Positions 44,859 through 51,520 of a DNA stretch of 64,000 nucleotides are shown here, piece by piece (the first letter of the stretch is position 1; each line of letters opens with the position of its first letter). The notes under the pieces were generated by a model. It saw nothing but the letters and a program-made list of their open reading frames with translations. It was not told the DNA's origin and did no database searches. The stretch is from Sphingobacteriaceae bacterium. GTDB lineage: Bacteria; Bacteroidota; Bacteroidia; Sphingobacteriales; Sphingobacteriaceae. Location: assembly GCA_017745075.1 (NCBI GenBank), contig JAGIAD010000008.1:180433-244432 (forward strand). Reading direction: 5' to 3'. Both the position numbers and the translations under genes were made by a program.

Positions 44859-45063
44859 TTATTAAGCGTTTTGCGAGGTTATTATTTTTAAAGTCTGTGA
44901 TAACATTAATGAAAACCTTAACCGGCTTACGGTAACGATCTTGCCTTAATTTAGCCTTATACTTAATACTAGTGATCATTTCTTTTTTCTGATCATCATT
45001 CAAATTAGCTGCAGCATGGATCATGTTGATCAGCGAATCTTCTTTTTTTCTTAAAAACGCCAT
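44851..45063 (-). CDS. Small basic phage protein
   Basis: 70 residues, mainly helical and basic ('SLINMIHAAANLNDDQKKEMITSIKYKAKLRQDRYRKPVKVFINVITDF'). No family recognised. Overlaps the HNH gene by 8 bp, so it is translated with it. Confidence 0.65.
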   Translation of the reverse strand: MAFLRKKEDSLINMIHAAANLNDDQKKEMITSIKYKAKLRQDRYRKPVKVFINVITDFKNNNLAKRLING

Positions 45064-45066
45064 AGT

Positions 45067-45192
45067 TTAGGATTGTTGCAAATGGTTCAAAAATTGAAAC
45101 TTTTTAAGCTGCTTATTTATTTGCTCAATATCTTCAGGATTCAAAACTTCCTTATTTAGAAAATTAACCGCAGCTATTTCGCGATATCTCAA
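45067..45192 (-). CDS. Possible 41-residue ORF with TTG start
   Basis: Frame 'LRYREIAAVNFLNKEVLNPEDIEQINKQLKKF...' begins with a TTG overlapping the TGA of the previous gene and runs to 45067. It is helical and charged, with phage-like gene packing, but the weak start codon makes this uncertain. Confidence 0.35.
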   Translation of the reverse strand: MRYREIAAVNFLNKEVLNPEDIEQINKQLKKFQFLNHLQQS

Positions 45193-45458
45193 ATTTTAAT
45201 TAAGATCAACCAAAGCTCTTCCGGATCGAGCGAAAGAATAACTACTGGTAAATCAAGTTCTTTTATTTGGATCTCTGTTAATTCCGTTAAACGGCCTATT
45301 AGTGACCAATTACCAGGGCCTATAGTTTGATATTGATTCCAGTTAGATTTACTTGTAAATTGTATTTCATCATATTCGACAAAATAGTCTTGCGCATCAA
45401 TTGGAATCTTTACCGCTGCAAATTTACCGGTTTTAGTTTTAAATCCCTGGATCATCAT
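45189..45458 (-). CDS. Hypothetical phage protein
   Basis: 89 residues ('GFKTKTGKFAAVKIPIDAQDYFVEYDEIQFTSKSNWNQYQTIGPGNWSLIGRLTELTEIQIKEL...'). The beta-rich, Trp-containing pattern recurs in Bacteroidetes phage early regions. A 25-codon frame (45440-45517, MKKIIIIDPEY...) overlaps its start and may couple translation. Function unknown. Confidence 0.6.
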   Translation of the reverse strand: MMIQGFKTKTGKFAAVKIPIDAQDYFVEYDEIQFTSKSNWNQYQTIGPGNWSLIGRLTELTEIQIKELDLPVVILSLDPEELWLILIKI

Positions 45459-45530
45459 TAAAATCTAAAAAATGAACCACTGCATATTCGGGATCTATAA
45501 TTATAATTTTCTTCATTTATAATTTTATGT

Positions 45531-45701
45531 TTACAGCAATACCATTTCATCATTCCAGATTAAATCCTCTTCGTTAGTACCCATTTCAGTAATATACGTT
45601 GGTGGCTCATCTAATGTTTGTACGCAAGCCGGGCGAGATAATTGCTGATCCGTGCAGCCGTTGAGGTAATCCCTCACTTCTTTCCATGTTAAGTTTTTCA
45701 T
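45531..45701 (-). CDS. Small acidic phage protein, 56 residues
   Basis: Frame 'MKNLTWKEVRDYLNGCTDQQLSRPACVQTL...' followed by an acidic tail. The opening 'W-x-E-V-x-x-Y-L-N-x-L/C-x-x-x-Q-L' resembles a common small phage protein type in Bacteroidetes. It fills the space between two other early genes on the same strand. Function unknown. Confidence 0.65.
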   Translation of the reverse strand: MKNLTWKEVRDYLNGCTDQQLSRPACVQTLDEPPTYITEMGTNEEDLIWNDEMVLL

Positions 45702-45728
45702 GTTGTTTAATTTTATGGGTGAATACCC

Positions 45729-46007
45729 TTAGAATAGTGAATAATTTTCTCCTGTTTGAATTGTTTGAGGGGAATTACCCTCGATCTTTGCCCAATTACC
45801 ATCACAGTAAACTGAGCCGTCGTAACCATCGGTAATCCGCAAGGATCCTTCCGCGGTTATTACACCTGGAGAACCAAAAACCTTTAACTCTCCCATCACC
45901 TCAACAACTTTCGTTTTATCTGCATATCTCGATCGGTAAGGTGATATGTATTTTGTACCGGGAGGGTAACGATGGTTAGCTTCCCGTAAATAGTCCGCAG
46001 CGGTCAT
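45729..46007 (-). CDS. Hypothetical phage protein
   Basis: 92 residues from the ATG at 46007, which overlaps the stop of the upstream gene as TAATG; the frame is open to 46076 but that start is not favoured. 'GTKYISPYRSRYADKTKVVEVMGELKVFGSPGVITAEGSLRITDGYDGSVYCDGNWAKI' suggests an SH3-like small beta barrel. Function unknown. Confidence 0.65.
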   Translation of the reverse strand: MTAADYLREANHRYPPGTKYISPYRSRYADKTKVVEVMGELKVFGSPGVITAEGSLRITDGYDGSVYCDGNWAKIEGNSPQTIQTGENYSLF

Positions 46008-46252
46008 TAGTTTAAAATTGTTACTGATGCCTTTATAAATTCTATTTTTGCAGGAATAATGCCGGCTGCACCGCAACCATTTTTTATACCTTCAACAATT
46101 CCATGCAACGTCCAATGGTTTGGGGCTTTAATAGTGAGCTCCCACCTGTCACTAGGATTGGAAACTATCACTGTGACATCCATTGCTTTGCCTCCCGAAT
46201 CTAACATAGTTTGTGATACACCATCAACCCATGTAATCTCTAAATCCTTCAT
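46007..46252 (-). CDS. Hypothetical phage protein
   Basis: 81 residues ('MKDLEITWVDGVSQTMLDSGGKAMDVTVIVSNPSDRWELTIKAPNHWTLHGIVEGIKNGCGAAG...'). Beta-rich. Tight overlaps at both ends (1 bp each) show it belongs to one operon with its neighbours. No family recognised. Confidence 0.65.
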   Translation of the reverse strand: MKDLEITWVDGVSQTMLDSGGKAMDVTVIVSNPSDRWELTIKAPNHWTLHGIVEGIKNGCGAAGIIPAKIEFIKASVTILN

Positions 46253-46542
46253 TAGTTAATTTCTGAATGGTTTACGAAATATTCAACTGATATAGCCAGT
46301 ATGGAATCTTGAATATTATCCTGTTGGCATCTACTCAGCTGTGATTTATTAACTATCACGATTGCCGTGTCTATAGCAGCATTGAAACCTCTTTGGTAAG
46401 ATCTGCGCTCCTTTAGCTTTCGATTAAATCCACCTATTGCACTTCCGATACTAAAAGCCAAGAGTAACATGCAGATGATCTGCAAGCGGTGGTATCTCCG
46501 TTTTAATTTAGTCACGCCGATCGGCATTTTTGTAGTTTGCAT
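46252..46542 (-). CDS. Small single-TM phage protein
   Basis: 96 residues from the ATG at 46542; starts at 46581 or 46527 are also possible. Basic N-terminus, then one transmembrane helix ('LQIICMLLLAFSIGSAIGGF'), then a charged segment with 'YQRGFNAAIDTAIVIV'. Likely inner membrane with a periplasmic or cytoplasmic tail. Its 5' end overlaps the HNH gene by about 35 bp. Function unknown. Confidence 0.6.
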   Translation of the reverse strand: MQTTKMPIGVTKLKRRYHRLQIICMLLLAFSIGSAIGGFNRKLKERRSYQRGFNAAIDTAIVIVNKSQLSRCQQDNIQDSILAISVEYFVNHSEIN

Positions 46543-46897
46543 TGTCTTTAATTTTAAATTGTGATTGTAATTTGGTTGCATTTTTAATTTTGGTGCTGAG
46601 CTTCTTGTATACCGAATGGATGTATTTTCCTTTCTTGAACCGCAGCAGCTGCTTGTTTAATTTTCTTAAGTAATTAGAAAGCATCATTCCACCTTTTTCG
46701 TAATTACACTCCTTGCAGCAGGGCAGGACCTTCTTTCCACCACGGCGTTTTGGTATTACATGCTCCCTGGTATAATTCGTTTCATTTAATCTTATTTCGC
46801 AGTAGCAACAATTACCGGTTTTTGGTCTTGGTGGCCGGGTTAGAATATCTTCAGCAACAGAATCACTGGAGTAGCCAATTATTTTAATCTTATCCAT
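46508..46897 (-). CDS. HNH endonuclease
   Basis: 129 residues. 'CCYCEIRLNETNYTREHVIPKRRGGKKVLPCCKECNYEKG' has two CxxC zinc pairs and the HNH core 'EHVIPKRRGG'. The basic helical C-terminus could bind DNA. It lies just downstream of the DGR module; HNH nucleases are sometimes seen near DGRs but a functional link is not shown. Confidence 0.88.
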   Translation of the reverse strand: MDKIKIIGYSSDSVAEDILTRPPRPKTGNCCYCEIRLNETNYTREHVIPKRRGGKKVLPCCKECNYEKGGMMLSNYLRKLNKQLLRFKKGKYIHSVYKKLSTKIKNATKLQSQFKIKDNANYKNADRRD

Positions 46898-46899
46898 TG

Positions 46900-47208
46900 C
46901 TATGTGAATTTGTAAGCTTTATGTTCTTTTACGATTTTTGTCTTAAATGGGTAATCAGTGTTCTTGTTTGTAGCCTCGAGCATTTCCATCAATACTCCAG
47001 AACCGGTTTGGATAATTTTCTCTACCCCATCGATATCGAATTGAATGGTTAACATTTTACCATTGCCTTTATCAGAAAATTTTGATGGTTCGATTTTGTA
47101 TTTCTTTACTACGATTTCCCTATTCAGTACGTTGTAGATTTCAATTTTATCACCCGTAAAGTGATTGTAGTTTGTGGTGGTAATGTTTAGTTCCGAGAAG
47201 TTTTTCAT
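46900..47208 (-). CDS. Hypothetical protein overlapping the reverse transcriptase gene end
   Basis: 102 residues ('MKNFSELNITTTNYNHFTGDKIEIYNVLNREIVVKKYKIEPSKF...'). Its ATG lies 59 bp inside the RT gene in another frame. Beta-rich, so it does not look like the four-helix Avd accessory protein of DGRs. A start further downstream is possible. Function unknown. Confidence 0.6.
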   Translation of the reverse strand: MKNFSELNITTTNYNHFTGDKIEIYNVLNREIVVKKYKIEPSKFSDKGNGKMLTIQFDIDGVEKIIQTGSGVLMEMLEATNKNTDYPFKTKIVKEHKAYKFT

Positions 47209-48232
47209 TATTGAGTAGCTTGTTTAATAGATTTTTACTGTTGCAATGGATAGCCCATCCGTAGTAAGCGCCGATTGATTGGCCGTTTGGTCTACGAACC
47301 AGCATTCTTGCAAAATTTTGTTTGATGCTCTTCCGTAGCCTGGTATACCAATGAAAATGTACATAGCCTACAAAATCAATTCCCCTGGCATCAACTGGGA
47401 ATACTTGATAATTGCCTTTAACCTGAAGCTTTAGATTTTTAGATAGATACTCTTCAATCTGAAATCTTAATTTATGTAGGTAGGCTTTCGAATGGTGGAG
47501 GATAACGATATCATCCGCGTATCTGAAATAATATTTAACACCTATAGATTCTTTTAACCAATGATCGAAATAGCTTAAATAGAAGTTCGCGAAGTACTGG
47601 CTTAGGTAATTACCTATCGGCACACCGGCAGCGCTATCTATAATTCCGTCCAATAGCCATAAAAGATCATTATCCTTAATTTTACGACGTAATAAGCTTT
47701 TAAGGATATCATGATCAATACTTGGATAGAACTTTTTTATGTCGAGCTTTAAACAGAATTCGGTGCCATCAACATCTTTCAAACATTTTTTCAGGTTTTT
47801 AGATGCTGCATGGATTCCTTTTCCCTTTACACATGCATAGCAATCATTCACAAACACACCGGTAAACATCGGTTCAAGTTTGTTCATCACTGCATGGTGA
47901 ACTATTCTATCCACATACGGTAAGCTGAATATCTCTCTTTCCTTTGGCTCGAAAATTATGAACTTTTTATATTCAGAAGTGGCGTAGCGCTTGTGGTAAA
48001 GACTATTATGTAAATTCCAGATGTTTAATTCCTCATTTTTGATATGAGTAACTACACCATACTGGCCCATTTTACCGCGTCGAGCTTTCCTGTCCGCCAA
48101 TTTCAAATTATCAATGCTGATTACATCCTTGTAAATGTTGTTTATCCTTTTCATGGCCTTTGCTTTATTGGGCTCTTTCGCTAATGCTACTAAAGCCCGT
48201 TTAAATCCTTTATTTTTTGCAACTGTTGGCAT
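47150..48232 (-). CDS. Reverse transcriptase of a diversity-generating retroelement
   Basis: 360 residues, the usual length of DGR RTs. Motifs: 'FEPKEREIFSLPYVDRIVHHAVMNKLEP' (RT1-2 region), 'LDIKKFYPSID' (163-173), 'GVPIGNYLSQYFANFYL' (motif 4 with the SQ of DGR RTs, 203-219), catalytic YADD at 238-241, and 'GIDFVGYVHF' near 290. There is no maturase or integrase domain. It copies the template repeat RNA (48263-48335) with errors at adenines and so diversifies the two upstream genes. Confidence 0.93.
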   Translation of the reverse strand: MPTVAKNKGFKRALVALAKEPNKAKAMKRINNIYKDVISIDNLKLADRKARRGKMGQYGVVTHIKNEELNIWNLHNSLYHKRYATSEYKKFIIFEPKEREIFSLPYVDRIVHHAVMNKLEPMFTGVFVNDCYACVKGKGIHAASKNLKKCLKDVDGTEFCLKLDIKKFYPSIDHDILKSLLRRKIKDNDLLWLLDGIIDSAAGVPIGNYLSQYFANFYLSYFDHWLKESIGVKYYFRYADDIVILHHSKAYLHKLRFQIEEYLSKNLKLQVKGNYQVFPVDARGIDFVGYVHFHWYTRLRKSIKQNFARMLVRRPNGQSIGAYYGWAIHCNSKNLLNKLLNNEKLLGTKHYHHKLQSLYG

Positions 48233-48262
48233 GGTCTACACAGCTAATATTTTAAAGCATTA

Positions 48263-48335
48263 GTGGGAACTGACATTCGTATTCGTATTATCGTTATCGT
48301 AGTTCGTATTGTTGAACCTGAAGCCTGAAACCGAA
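48263..48335 (-). repeat. DGR template repeat (TR)
   Basis: A 73-bp noncoding repeat between the RT gene and VR1. Read on the minus strand in the target frame it would encode FRFNNTNYDNDNTNTNVSS, i.e. clusters of AAC/AAT codons. Against VR1 (48465-48537) there are 16 mismatches, all at template adenines. Against VR2 (48868-48935) there are 13 mismatches, 12 at adenines. A CTAAT/ATTAG hairpin lies at its 3' end (48244-48263). Confidence 0.95.
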
Positions 48336-48374
48336 CGACAAACTACAGCTAACGCTGTGTACAACCAGGTTTTA

Positions 48375-48782
48375 TTATTCCGCCGGGATTACCAACATAT
48401 CTTTATAAAGATCAATGAAGTGTTTTGCAGCATGCCTGGCTATATCCCTAGACTTGAAAACGAGGCGGGAACCGACACTCGTATACGCAGTACCGTCACC
48501 GTAGTACGCACCGTCGAACCCGAAGCCCGAAACCGAATCGGCATCATCCATATCCCACCAATTGTAATATTTAGCCTGGTCATAATCTTTCCAATCAGGT
48601 TCCCACAAAAGTTTTGTTTCAGGATTAGTATTTAGCACCTCTAAAACGTGGTACCATTTGAAAGTTGCAACCGCAGCTGCTTGGTGTTTTTTTGGATATA
48701 ACGATACATCCGGTAATTGATTTGGATCGATGCCTTTTGATTGACATACTTCTTCCCAAGTGGTTGGCAAATTGTTTTCCAT
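48375..48782 (-). CDS. DGR target protein 1
   Basis: 135 residues, no signal peptide or membrane segment. The N-terminus carries 'TWEEVCQSKG...LPDVSLYPKKHQAAAVATFKWYHVLEVLN'. An aromatic/acidic stretch 'LLWEPDWKDYDQAKYYNWWDM' precedes the variable region (about residues 82-106: 'GFGFDGAYYGDGTAYTSVGSR'). A conserved tail 'FKSRDIARHAAKHFIDLYKD' ends it. The tail and frame match target 2. Its start lies 4 bp after the end of target 2. Its role is unknown; the fold is probably a small ligand-binding domain presenting the variable residues. Confidence 0.85.
   Translation of the reverse strand: MENNLPTTWEEVCQSKGIDPNQLPDVSLYPKKHQAAAVATFKWYHVLEVLNTNPETKLLWEPDWKDYDQAKYYNWWDMDDADSVSGFGFDGAYYGDGTAYTSVGSRLVFKSRDIARHAAKHFIDLYKDMLVIPAE
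48465..48537 (-). repeat. DGR variable region 1 (VR1)
   Basis: 73-bp match to TR; all 16 differences correspond to template A. The adenine-to-other bias is the signature of DGR mutagenic retrohoming. It ends with GGTTCCCGC, a GC-rich stretch suited to initiating homology. Confidence 0.95.
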
Positions 48783-48786
48783 GTTG

Positions 48787-49275
48787 TTATTTATTAGCGA
48801 TTTTGTTAATTAATTCAATGAATTGAGTACCGGCATATTCAGCCAGTTCCTGAGTAGCAAAAGACTGGCGGGAACCGACATTCGTAAGCGTATCCGCGTA
48901 ATCGTAGAACGTATTGTGGAACCCGAAGCCCGAAATACCATCATGCTTTAACCAGATTCTCCATTTCTTTTGATTGGCGTTTGCAAAGCTTAATTCTACA
49001 CCCTCGTTCAGTGCAGCAACAACAATTTCAAAATCAATCTCGGCGCAGATCTGAGCGTAGTATTTGTCAGTCATTGCAATACTTTTGGTAGGAATGTAAT
49101 CTGATCTGTTGAGATTGAGCTCTTTGTAGGCATCCTCAACCGTTTTCACACGGTCCGTAATTTTTGCTAAAAAGGTTTGTTTTCCGAAAACCTCTTCTAA
49201 AGCGGTTTTAATTTTCTTCCCTTTGGTTGGGTAAAGCGCCTTGGCTTTGTTTGTTACTGTTTCTAAAGTTGACAT
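48787..49275 (-). CDS. DGR target protein 2
   Basis: 162 residues, soluble. The N-terminal half differs from target 1 ('TLETVTNKAKALYPTKGKKIKTALEEVFGKQTFLAKITDRVKTVEDAYKELNL...EIVVAALNEGVE'). The C-terminal part is homologous: 'WRIWLKHDGISGFGF', variable residues at about 114-136 ('HNTFYDYADTLTNVGSR'), then 'FATQELAEYAGTQFIELINK'. So two proteins with different N-terminal domains share one diversified module. Confidence 0.85.
   Translation of the reverse strand: MSTLETVTNKAKALYPTKGKKIKTALEEVFGKQTFLAKITDRVKTVEDAYKELNLNRSDYIPTKSIAMTDKYYAQICAEIDFEIVVAALNEGVELSFANANQKKWRIWLKHDGISGFGFHNTFYDYADTLTNVGSRQSFATQELAEYAGTQFIELINKIANK
48868..48935 (-). repeat. DGR variable region 2 (VR2)
   Basis: 68-bp match to TR with 13 differences. 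Twelve lie at template adenines; one (48895, T to G on the coding strand) does not, probably point drift in TR or VR2. It carries fewer changes than VR1. Confidence 0.92.
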
Positions 49276-49294
49276 TGTTTATTGATTTTTATGG

Positions 49295-49543
49295 TTAAAA
49301 TTTTATAAATCCTTTTTTCTCGTAGTTGCCGCCTTTGTTCAGGCGTTGTGGTTTGTTGTTGATGTACTTATCTTTCAAATCCTTGATACTGGTACCAGGC
49401 TTGGCCATCACCGTCATTTTTAATTCTGGGATGTACATCGGTACTCGGTCCGCAGCATCCTGTTTGATTTGGTGCTCTTCAGGGTTAAACTGAACATGGA
49501 GAGCTTTTCTTTTTGCCGTAGCAGGTAGTTTTTTATGAGCCAT
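49295..49543 (-). CDS. Small basic phage protein
   Basis: 82 residues from the ATG at 49543 ('MAHKKLPATAKRKALHVQFNPEEHQIKQDAADRVPMYIPELKMTVMAKPGTSIKDLKDKYINNKP...'). An upstream in-frame ATG at 49585 lies inside another small frame. Basic; probably nucleic-acid associated, but no family recognised. Confidence 0.6.
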   Translation of the reverse strand: MAHKKLPATAKRKALHVQFNPEEHQIKQDAADRVPMYIPELKMTVMAKPGTSIKDLKDKYINNKPQRLNKGGNYEKKGFIKF

Positions 49544-49625
49544 GCTGTTTTGATTTAGTTGGTTTGCTCTTGCCTCTGTATGCATCTAAGCAGCAGTAGG
49601 CTATCAATCCGATTATGATGATCAT
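49533..49625 (-). CDS. Possible 30-residue membrane peptide
   Basis: Frame 'MIIIIGLIAYCCLDAYRGKSK...' starts 2 bp after the helicase-loader gene and overlaps the next ATG. One hydrophobic helix and a basic tail. Packing suggests translation, but the short length makes this tentative. Confidence 0.4.
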   Translation of the reverse strand: MIIIIGLIAYCCLDAYRGKSKPTKSKQHGS

Positions 49626-49626
49626 G

Positions 49627-50481
49627 TTATTTTCTTCTATCAGCCGCAAATGGGTCAAAGGTTATTGGATTAAACATTTCGCGGCACCTTGAACGTACCC
49701 TAGTACCGTATGCCTGCTCTATCTCATCACCAGAAAGGTTTGTTGTTACGTGAAAATCGCCAATTGCTCTGTCATCATAGATCCTGTAAAGGATATCCTG
49801 CATCACATTGACCTTGTTACCGAAGTTGTTGGTAATTTCTTCGGTGCCCAGGTCATCAAAACATCTACCAATCGAAGTCTTCCCGAAGTTTTGATGGGCG
49901 TAACCTATCTGCGATTTAGAATAAGTTTTCAGTACTGATGCACCATCAGCGCTGTAATCAGCGGCAATTTCTCGGCAATGAATAACTTTAAATGGTCTGA
50001 ATGAATTTTGACCAAACATCCGCATTAATGAGGTTTTACCGCAGCCAACGGGGCCAATTAACATTATTCCCTTGTTGAGCGAGAAATCTTCGTTTTCAAA
50101 TTCAAATGCTTCATCACCTGAGAAGTACTGGCATAGCTGCTCGTAAGCTGTCTTATTCTGATCATCCAGAATAAACGGATCGATCTTCTTTGCCTTAAAC
50201 GCTTCGATAGCTGCTAAATCTGTTACATCTACCACGTTGTGGTTTTTTCTAATAAATTTATCCAGCTGCCCGTAGTTCAGCGTTTCGTAAACCTTAGGTG
50301 CAAAAAGTCGTTTGTTGTACTCGATCGTCATTAGCCTGGCTGATTTCTCCGCTTTAGCTTTATGAATGGCTGCAGCAATCTCTTCCGGCGTTAATTCGAT
50401 GTGATCATAGTTTGCCGTAATTTTTTGCTTTGATAACACCGTTGCTTCCACCGTGTCCTGTATTGGCTGTGTTTGTGACAT
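49627..50481 (-). CDS. DnaC-like helicase loader ATPase
   Basis: 284 residues. Walker A 'LIGPVGCGKTSLMRMF' near residue 140, 'GRCFDDLGTEEITNNFGNKVNVMQDILYRIYDD' (Walker B/sensor region), and 'HVTTNLSGDEIEQAYGTRVRSRCREMFNPI' with the arginine finger. These are DnaC/IstB-type AAA+ features. It loads host DnaB helicase on the phage origin. It overlaps the replication organiser gene by 77 bp. Confidence 0.88.
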   Translation of the reverse strand: MSQTQPIQDTVEATVLSKQKITANYDHIELTPEEIAAAIHKAKAEKSARLMTIEYNKRLFAPKVYETLNYGQLDKFIRKNHNVVDVTDLAAIEAFKAKKIDPFILDDQNKTAYEQLCQYFSGDEAFEFENEDFSLNKGIMLIGPVGCGKTSLMRMFGQNSFRPFKVIHCREIAADYSADGASVLKTYSKSQIGYAHQNFGKTSIGRCFDDLGTEEITNNFGNKVNVMQDILYRIYDDRAIGDFHVTTNLSGDEIEQAYGTRVRSRCREMFNPITFDPFAADRRK

Positions 50482-51304
50482 TTTTAATAACTTTTAATTT
50501 TCCGGTTGAAATATTCTCTAACTCTTTTTCTTTAGCCTTGTAGAAGGGAACTGATCGAAAGAAGTGCTTTATCAGATCCATTGGCTGTTTGTAGTTACCC
50601 AGCTCGCCAAAGGCCGATCTTTCATTATAAAACCTTTCAAAATACTGCAACGCATCCTCCTTGGTGATTTGGTGCTGCATTTGGATCAAGGTAAATAATG
50701 ACTGGCTCTGTAGGTACTTTTTTGCGGCTTGGAATTCCTCTTCGTCAACTATGTGATCAGCTGGAATTTCCGGAACTTTTGGAATTTCGTCGGGTTCTAT
50801 CGAATCCGTTTCACTTGGTGCAATTTCTGCAACTATTTCGTCCGAAAATGTTTCCCCCACACCCCCTTCATTCTTGATCTTGTTTATGTTCTTATTCTTG
50901 TTCTTATTCTTAACCCCTTGTAAGGGGCTTATAAGGACCTTATTTTCATCAGTATTTTTGTTGGTAAAATCATTAAAATCAATTTTGTGCTTTTTTAGAA
51001 GCAAAATAACTGATTGATGTACCCGGTTCATCGGGTTAAGCTCACCATACTGATATTCAATAAATGACGGTATAAACCATAATTCATTCGAAATTTTAAT
51101 TATTTCGGCGGCGAAGCTTGTTTCCGCAGCATCTATTGTAACATTTTCACCAATTCTTAGCTCAGCAACTTCGATATCAACGTTCCATATTCCGGCATGA
51201 TCACAGTCATCATTAATGTAAAACCAAAGGAGCTTGTAAGGGCCTTGTAAGCCCCTTACAAATGGGCTTTTCCATCTATTAATATCAGTGAATCTTTTGG
51301 CCAT
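50405..51304 (-). CDS. Phage replication organiser (DnaD-like helix bundle)
   Basis: 299 residues. The N-terminal winged-helix-like region is 'FTDINRWKSPFVRGLQGPYKLLWFYINDDCDHAGIWNVDIEVAELRIG'. A low-complexity Lys/Asn linker (about 125-140) is followed by an acidic spacer and a C-terminal helical region ('ALQYFERFYNERSAFGELGNYKQPMDLIKHFFRSVPFYKAKEKELEN'). With the loader downstream it resembles lambda O-P style pairs. The gene itself contains TTGTAAGG-type repeats at 50912-50935 and 51233-51262 that could be origin sites. Confidence 0.75.
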   Translation of the reverse strand: MAKRFTDINRWKSPFVRGLQGPYKLLWFYINDDCDHAGIWNVDIEVAELRIGENVTIDAAETSFAAEIIKISNELWFIPSFIEYQYGELNPMNRVHQSVILLLKKHKIDFNDFTNKNTDENKVLISPLQGVKNKNKNKNINKIKNEGGVGETFSDEIVAEIAPSETDSIEPDEIPKVPEIPADHIVDEEEFQAAKKYLQSQSLFTLIQMQHQITKEDALQYFERFYNERSAFGELGNYKQPMDLIKHFFRSVPFYKAKEKELENISTGKLKVIKNVTNTANTGHGGSNGVIKAKNYGKL

Positions 51305-51515
51305 TATTATTTTTTTTGGTTTGGTTTATTAGTTTGTCTCGATCTTCTTTATTCAGCCTAAATACTTTTGTTAATAACCGGCTGATATCGCTCTGCTTGG
51401 TTTTATGCTTTTCTTCAAGCTTTTTCAGACTCTGGTTAGGATCATTCCAATAATCTCTAACAATGTTAAGCTGATGATCAGATAAATCTGGTGGCTTTCT
51501 ATGGGCTAAAATCAT
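51285..51515 (-). CDS. Small HTH-like phage protein
   Basis: 76 residues. 'LSDHQLNIVRDYWNDPNQSLKKLEEKHKTKQSDISRLLTKVF' looks like a homeodomain/sigma-like helix-turn-helix. Basic and Asn/Gln-rich tail. Overlaps the organiser gene by 20 bp. Likely DNA-binding; role unknown. Confidence 0.6.
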   Translation of the reverse strand: MILAHRKPPDLSDHQLNIVRDYWNDPNQSLKKLEEKHKTKQSDISRLLTKVFRLNKEDRDKLINQTKKNNNGQKIH

Positions 51516-51520
51516 TCGAT

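Noticed and set aside
46900..47208. Candidate Avd accessory protein for the DGR
   Set aside because: The protein is beta-rich and lacks the helical bundle pattern of Avd. No other neighbour fits either, so no Avd is claimed.
47150..48232. RT as group II intron or retron
   Set aside because: No maturase (X) or endonuclease domain, no intron structure, no msr/msd-like RNA. The motif 4 SQ and the adenine-biased TR/VR pairs point to a DGR.
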